Of a stretch of 8,909 nucleotides of DNA, positions 5,828 to 8,909 are shown in pieces (position 1 is the stretch's first letter; every line of letters begins with the position of its first letter). Position numbers and translations under genes: made by a program. The stretch lies in assembly GCA_900557315.1 (NCBI GenBank), contig USSI01000045.1, forward strand, positions 1 to 8,909. Reading direction: 5' to 3'. The notes under the pieces are model-generated. The model had not been told where the DNA came from and ran no database searches. It worked only from the letters and a program-made list of their open reading frames with translations. This stretch comes from an uncultured Butyricicoccus sp. GTDB lineage: Bacteria; Bacillota; Clostridia; Oscillospirales; Butyricicoccaceae.

Positions 5828-6619
5828 ATGCGGGTTGGTATTTCAACGGCATGTTTTTATCCGCAGCCGCTGGAGGAAATCCTGCCGGTTCTGGCAGGGC
5901 TCGGTGTGCATGCAGTCGAGATATTTTTCAACACGGAAAGCGAGTTTGCGCCGCGCTTTTACGAGCAGCTTGGGGCGCAGGCAAGGGGTCTTGGCCTGGA
6001 TGTGGTTTCCGTGCATCCGTACAGTTCGCTGATGGAGGGCATGCTGCTGTTCTCCGATTACAGCCGCCGTACGGAGGATGGGATGATGCAGTACCAGCGG
6101 TATTTCGAGTGCGCAGCCGCGCTGGGCGCGCGCTTCCTGACCTTCCACGGTGAGCGCGACATGGGGCACACGGACAGCCCCGAACGCTGGGCGCGCAAGT
6201 GCGGGGTATACCGCCGGCTGTGCCGCATCGCCGCCTCCTGCGGTGTCACGCTGGCGCAGGAAAATGTAGCCTGGTGCCGCTCGCGGGACCCGGGTTTTGT
6301 GCGTGCGCTGTGCCGGGATGTGCCTGAACTGCGGTATACACTGGACATCAAGCAGGCGCGCCGCGCGGGCCGGAACTGGAAGGAGTTCATTGACGCGGCC
6401 GGAGACCGCATCGTCAACGTGCATATCAACGACTTTTCGGCCGAGCAGACCTGCCTGCTGCCCGGCGCGGGCAATATGGATTATGGGGACTTTTTCTCCC
6501 GCCTGCGCAGCGTGGGATATGACGGGCATACGCTGATCGAGGTCTACCGGAGCAATTTCGGCGCGCCGGAGGAAATGCTGCGTGCGGTGCGGCTGCTGTC
6601 GCGATACGCTTCCGTGTGA
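5828..6619 (+). CDS. Sugar-phosphate isomerase/epimerase-like TIM-barrel protein
   Basis: A 263-residue cytoplasmic protein of the xylose isomerase-like/AP-endonuclease 2 superfamily (PF01261 fold). The beta-strand ends that usually hold a divalent metal are visible: QEN with Glu145, TLDIKQA with Asp173, VHINDF with His199 and LIEVY with Glu238. His63 and His107 (FHGER) also lie at strand ends. These fit a sugar or sugar-phosphate isomerase/epimerase or an endonuclease IV relative; the substrate cannot be told from the sequence, and the neighbours (secDF, nrdR) give no pathway hint. ATG 5828 was chosen because GGAGG (5817-5821) lies 6 nt upstream. No separate sigma-A promoter is evident in the 127-nt spacer, so it may depend on read-through from secDF past two hairpins. 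No T-rich terminator follows its stop. Confidence 0.85.
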   Translation: MRVGISTACFYPQPLEEILPVLAGLGVHAVEIFFNTESEFAPRFYEQLGAQARGLGLDVVSVHPYSSLMEGMLLFSDYSRRTEDGMMQYQRYFECAAALGARFLTFHGERDMGHTDSPERWARKCGVYRRLCRIAASCGVTLAQENVAWCRSRDPGFVRALCRDVPELRYTLDIKQARRAGRNWKEFIDAAGDRIVNVHINDFSAEQTCLLPGAGNMDYGDFFSRLRSVGYDGHTLIEVYRSNFGAPEEMLRAVRLLSRYASV

Positions 6620-6660
6620 AACAGCCAACTACAACAGGATGGGGATTTTATTCGGGTTTA

Positions 6661-6689
6661 TTGACTTGTTACACAAGCGGTGGTATAAT
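6661..6689 (+). promoter_or_regulatory. Strong sigma-A promoter of nrdR
   Basis: TTGACT (6661-6666) and TATAAT (6684-6689) are separated by 17 nt, with an extended -10 TGG directly before the -10 box. It is the closest match to consensus in the window. I saw no clear NrdR-box pair overlapping it. Confidence 0.85.
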
Positions 6690-6735
6690 AATCAAAAATA
6701 GTTCACATTTGACAGGATTGGAAGGGTGACGCCCG

Positions 6736-7191
6736 ATGAAATGTCCGTTTTGCGGCTTTGACGACAGCAAGGTGGTCGATTCGCGTCCGACCGATGAGGG
6801 GACGAGCATCCGCCGCCGGCGGGAATGCCTCAAGTGCCTCAAGCGATTTACGACGTATGAAACCGTCGAGCGGATGCCGCTGATGCTGGTCAAGCGGGAC
6901 GGCACTCGGCAGGCCTATGACCGCCAGAAACTGCTCGGCGGGCTGATGAAGGCGTGCGAAAAGCGGCCGGTGTCGCTGATGCAGCTGGAGCAGATCGTGG
7001 ATAACGTGGAACAGCGGGTGTTTGGCTCGCTGGAAAGCGAAGTGTCCAGCAAGGTCATCGGCGAGCTGGTCATGGAGCAGCTGCGCAAGGTTGATGAGGT
7101 CGCCTATGTGCGGTTCGCTTCGGTCTACCGGCAGTTTAAGGATATCAATACCTTTATGGAAGAACTCAATACGCTGCTGAAGGAGAAGTGA
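6736..7191 (+). CDS. nrdR: Transcriptional repressor NrdR
   Basis: A 151-residue cytoplasmic regulator that senses ATP/dATP and represses ribonucleotide reductase operons by binding NrdR boxes. The N-terminal zinc ribbon is complete: Cys3, Cys6, Cys31 and Cys34, with the basic stretch SIRRRREC between them. An ATP-cone domain follows from about residue 46 ([20 protein letters not shown]) to about 136, containing [14 protein letters not shown] and [11 protein letters not shown]. Length is typical for the family. The start MKCPFCG is canonical, and GAAGGG (6721-6726) provides the ribosome site 9 nt upstream. It has its own strong promoter and terminator, so it is probably a one-gene unit. No ribonucleotide reductase gene is in the window, so its targets must lie elsewhere. 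Confidence 0.97.
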   Translation: MKCPFCGFDDSKVVDSRPTDEGTSIRRRRECLKCLKRFTTYETVERMPLMLVKRDGTRQAYDRQKLLGGLMKACEKRPVSLMQLEQIVDNVEQRVFGSLESEVSSKVIGELVMEQLRKVDEVAYVRFASVYRQFKDINTFMEELNTLLKEK

Positions 7192-7232
7192 ATTTCCCCT
7201 CGTCAAGCAGGATACCCTCGGCAACAGCACGA

Positions 7233-7267
7233 GCCCCGGAGCGTTTCAGGCGCTTCGGGGCTTTTTT
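7233..7267 (+). terminator. Intrinsic terminator after nrdR
   Basis: An 11-bp stem (7233-7243 with 7251-7261, one G-U pair) with a 7-nt loop is followed by six T residues (7262-7267). It closes the nrdR transcript 41 nt after the stop codon. Confidence 0.93.
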
Positions 7268-7354
7268 CATCCACTCTGTCTGTAGCTGTCAGCAATCATT
7301 CTGATACGGAGAACAATGATTTAAGAATGCGGTTCTGCTGCAGGAAGCCGGCGC

Positions 7355-7384
7355 TTGCAGTACGGCCACACGATATGGTATACT
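7355..7384 (+). promoter_or_regulatory. Promoter of the DUF3842 gene
   Basis: TTGCAG (7355-7360) and TATACT (7379-7384) are 18 nt apart, with an extended -10 TGG just upstream of the -10 box. Transcription would start near 7391, about 45 nt before the TTG start codon. Confidence 0.65.
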
Positions 7385-7436
7385 GAACTGTACCACAGTG
7401 CTGCGGCGGTGCGGCACGGAAAACGAGGTGGAACGG

Positions 7437-7874
7437 TTGAACATTCTTGTGATTGACGGACAGGGCGGCGGCCTTGGACGTCAGATCGTTGCGGCGGTCC
7501 GTCAGGACTGGCCTGCAGTACCCATCATGGCAGTGGGGTCCAACAGCGCTGCATCCAATGCCATGCTTCGCGCAGGCGCCACGCAGGCAGCTACTGGGGA
7601 GAATGCAGTGGTGGTCGCCTGCCGGAAGGCGAATATCATCATCGGCCCGCTGGGCATTGTGCTTGCAGACGCCATGTTGGGAGAGATTACGCCCAAAATG
7701 GCGGAGGCTGTCGGACGGAGCGACGCTGTCCGCATTCTGATCCCGGTCAATTTCTGCAACACACTGGTTGCCGGCGTACCCGACCGGCCGATGTCGCAGT
7801 TGATCCAGGACGCCATGGCAAGCCTGCGGCGCGTTCTGGAGAAGCGCGGCGAAGCCGGTGATGTGCAGCAGTAG
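7437..7874 (+). CDS. DUF3842 family protein, TTG start
   Basis: A 145-residue soluble protein that I recognise as DUF3842 (PF12953), a Clostridia-centred family of unknown function. It opens with NILVIDGQGGGLGRQIV, a strand followed by a glycine-rich turn that suggests a Rossmann-like nucleotide-binding fold. GSNSAASNAMLRAGA, ATGENAVVVACRKANIIIGP and LGEITPKMAEAVG follow. The family normally begins at this strand, which supports TTG 7437; GAGGTGG (7425-7431) sits 5 nt upstream. In-frame GTG codons at 7398 and 7428 are less likely: 7398 lies almost at the predicted transcription start, and 7428 lies inside the ribosome site. It has its own promoter and terminator. Binding of a nucleotide or cofactor is inferred from the motif only. 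Confidence 0.88.
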   Translation: MNILVIDGQGGGLGRQIVAAVRQDWPAVPIMAVGSNSAASNAMLRAGATQAATGENAVVVACRKANIIIGPLGIVLADAMLGEITPKMAEAVGRSDAVRILIPVNFCNTLVAGVPDRPMSQLIQDAMASLRRVLEKRGEAGDVQQ

Positions 7875-7894
7875 CCGCCCGCTATTTGAAAACA

Positions 7895-7937
7895 CCCGTC
7901 TCTGCGCGGTATTCTGAACGGAGACGGGATTTTTTTT
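7895..7937 (+). terminator. Intrinsic terminator after the DUF3842 gene
   Basis: CCCGTCTC (7895-7902) pairs perfectly with GAGACGGG (7921-7928) across an 18-nt loop, and eight T residues follow (7930-7937). It lies 20 nt after the stop codon. Confidence 0.88.
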
Positions 7938-7987
7938 CGCGAAGCTGTGTGAGGCCGCGGGAAGGGACAGGAAATGCGCATGTGAGG

Positions 7988-7996
7988 TGATACAAT
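7988..7996 (+). promoter_or_regulatory. Possible extended -10 promoter of the hypothetical gene
   Basis: TGATACAAT gives an extended -10 (TGn) plus TACAAT (7991-7996). No good -35 box is found 16-18 nt upstream. It lies in the gap between the DUF3842 terminator and the next gene, where a promoter is needed. Confidence 0.4.
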
Positions 7997-8050
7997 AAAT
8001 ATCCGCGCGGAACCGCAGCCGGCAGGCGGCGCGCACGATATTTCCCAAAT

Positions 8051-8057
8051 GGAGGTG
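8051..8057 (+). promoter_or_regulatory. Ribosome binding site without a standard start codon
   Basis: GGAGGTG is an excellent Shine-Dalgarno sequence. TTG 8060 is only 2 nt away and opens a 7-codon frame ending at TGA 8081-8083, which overlaps TTG 8080. In the frame of the downstream gene, the codon at the right distance (7 nt) is ACG 8065. An ACG start, a small coupled leader frame, or a base error are all possible. Confidence 0.45.
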
Positions 8058-8088
8058 CCTTGATACGGACACGGCAGTATTGACACAG

Positions 8089-8583
8089 ATGGCACAGGAA
8101 GAGATGGAGGATACACAGGCAGGGCATAAAATGCCGCTGGTGCGGTACGAAATACAGCTTGCGTCAGGCGGCACAACCGTCTTATATGGACTGGATGCAG
8201 ACGGGGCTGCAGCCGGTGGATCGTACGAAGTCACATCCGTCCGGTCGGGGATGGTGCTGAACAGCGCGGCGGTTCAGCTTGGCGAGTATGGCACGGTGCG
8301 CGAACTGGCGGAAAGCGAATTGTACCACTGGGCGGACGCGGGAAACTTCAGTACCATCCAGTATACCCGGCCGATCCGGCTTGGCGGGACACGTTATGCA
8401 GCGCATTTGCGGCTGGACAATGGTACGGTCGGTATGGAGCATCTGGTGGTTTACACGGATACCGGGGGCGGGGTTGCGCGTGTGGACCGGCTGTGGCGTG
8501 CCATCGCAGATATCTGGACGGATCATGGTTCGGCGGCATTTGACAGGGCGGCTGCCTGCCTGGTTTCTGAACAGACCCTGTGA
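8089..8583 (+). CDS. Hypothetical protein, family not recognised
   Basis: I do not recognise this protein, about 164 residues from ATG 8089. It has no signal peptide, no membrane segment and no cysteine-rich motif. The N-terminal part is acidic (QEEMEDTQ). The rest alternates short strands and turns (VRYEIQLASGGTTVLYGL, RYAAHLRLDNGTVGMEHLVVYTD), which suggests a mostly beta fold, and it ends in an amphipathic helix (VDRLWRAIADIW). The start is uncertain. The only good ribosome site, GGAGGTG (8051-8057), is too far from ATG 8089 and TTG 8080 and points to an in-frame ACG at 8065. ATG 8104 and ATG 8131 are other options. It lies alone between two terminators, just before a recombinase gene. The long uninterrupted frame and flanking signals support a real gene. 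Confidence 0.7.
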   Translation: MAQEEMEDTQAGHKMPLVRYEIQLASGGTTVLYGLDADGAAAGGSYEVTSVRSGMVLNSAAVQLGEYGTVRELAESELYHWADAGNFSTIQYTRPIRLGGTRYAAHLRLDNGTVGMEHLVVYTDTGGGVARVDRLWRAIADIWTDHGSAAFDRAAACLVSEQTL

Positions 8584-8588
8584 CAGGA

Positions 8589-8618
8589 AGAGCTGGTGCG
8601 CGGCTGCATACCAGCTCT
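8589..8618 (+). other. Perfect 9-bp hairpin after the hypothetical gene
   Basis: AGAGCTGGT (8589-8597) pairs exactly with ACCAGCTCT (8610-8618) around a 12-nt loop. There is no T-tract; it precedes the true terminator at 8631 by only 12 nt and may stabilise the 3' end of the transcript. Confidence 0.5.
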
Positions 8619-8630
8619 CAGTCTGTCTAA

Positions 8631-8656
8631 AAAGTCCAGCTTTTGCTGGGCTTTTT
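8631..8656 (+). terminator. Intrinsic terminator before the recombinase gene
   Basis: CCAGC (8636-8640) pairs with GCTGG (8645-8649) around TTTT. The stem is extended by a T-G pair and by AAAG with CTTT, and the T-run reaches 8656. The A-rich left side makes it potentially bidirectional. Confidence 0.85.
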
Positions 8657-8700
8657 CATATACTTTGCACAACACTGCAATAAAATGCCTTTCATTGCGG

Positions 8701-8706
8701 TACAAT
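8701..8706 (+). promoter_or_regulatory. Possible -10 box of the recombinase gene
   Basis: TACAAT matches a -10 box and lies 31 nt before the start codon, but I see no good -35 box at 16-18 nt upstream. An alternative TTGCGG (8695-8700) with TAAAAT (8717-8722) has a 16-nt spacing but lies too close to the ribosome site. Confidence 0.3.
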
Positions 8707-8737
8707 AAGAGCATTGTAAAATGAGGAGGCCATTATC

Positions 8738-8909
8738 ATGCAGGGACGAGAAATCTGTGCAGAGCAGGTAAACACTTTTACAAAGAAGCTGCACCAAGCC
8801 GAGCGCAGCGCAGGCACGGTCGAGAAATACCGGCGGGACGTGCAGTCATTCATCACCTGGCTGGGCGCGCGGGATGTCAGTCATGAAGCTGCAGCGGAAT
8901 GGAAGCAGC
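8738..8909 (+). CDS. Tyrosine recombinase/integrase, N-terminal part (cut by window end)
   Basis: The frame opens at ATG 8738 behind GAGGAGG (8723-8729, 8 nt spacing) and runs open to the window end, giving 57 residues. It matches the N-terminal core-binding (SAM-like) domain of phage-integrase-type tyrosine recombinases: an F..KL segment, then the typical SAGTVEKYRRDVQSFITWL pattern at about residues 24-42. The catalytic domain (R-H-R-Y) would lie beyond the window. It could be a XerC/XerD-like housekeeping recombinase or the integrase of a mobile element; the fragment cannot decide. It follows a strong terminator and so starts a new transcription unit. Confidence 0.82.
   Translation, partial: MQGREICAEQVNTFTKKLHQAERSAGTVEKYRRDVQSFITWLGARDVSHEAAAEWKQ

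Noticed and set aside
5743..6153. Alternative frame beginning in the spacer before the TIM-barrel gene
   Set aside because: It overlaps the isomerase-like gene in another frame and shows no conserved pattern.
6620..6735. NrdR box autoregulating nrdR
   Set aside because: I looked for the paired ACAC-ATAT-type 16-mers near the promoter and found none.
1..8909. CRISPR array, tRNA, rRNA or complete insertion sequence
   Set aside because: No regularly spaced direct repeats, no cloverleaf with TTCGA-type arm, no rRNA segment and no transposase motif were seen in the window.

Overview
All recognisable genes in this window lie on the + strand. The gene families, strong Shine-Dalgarno sites, sigma-A promoters and moderately high GC suggest a gut-type member of the Clostridia (Bacillota), most likely near Oscillospiraceae/Butyricicoccaceae. 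The placement is an inference from gene content, not from a marker gene.

Layout: (1) 1-484 is a non-coding stretch made of short palindromes and what look like dispersed intergenic repeats. (2) 485-2820 is a purine operon. A consensus promoter is followed by a leader that resembles a ZTP (pfl) riboswitch in its 3' half and overlaps an intrinsic terminator. Then come a stand-alone PurO-type IMP cyclohydrolase and, 10 nt later, an adenylosuccinate lyase of the subfamily that includes human ADSL. (3) 2821-3106 is a GC-rich, hairpin-rich gap ending in a terminator. (4) 3127-5700 is a promoter plus a fused SecDF translocase subunit with an acidic Thr/Ala/Asp-rich insert. (5) 5701-6619 is a hairpin-rich spacer and a sugar-phosphate isomerase/epimerase-like TIM-barrel protein. 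(6) 6661-7267 is nrdR with its own consensus promoter and a strong terminator. (7) 7355-7937 is a promoter, a DUF3842 protein starting at TTG, and a terminator. (8) 7988-8656 is an unrecognised protein of about 164 residues with an unclear start, followed by a terminator. (9) 8738 to the window end is the N-terminus of a tyrosine recombinase, cut by the window edge.

The two purine enzymes act in the same pathway: PurB makes AICAR from SAICAR, and PurO closes FAICAR to IMP. The formyltransferase between them is not in the window. The remaining genes are separate short transcription units (protein export, dNTP-synthesis control, unknown functions) divided by terminators; they do not form one multi-gene system. 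I found no CRISPR array, tRNA, rRNA, complete insertion sequence or recognisable defence system. The best leads are the divergent riboswitch-like purine leader, the SecF half that lacks a conserved membrane aspartate, the hairpin-rich gap after purB, and the unknown gene next to the recombinase.
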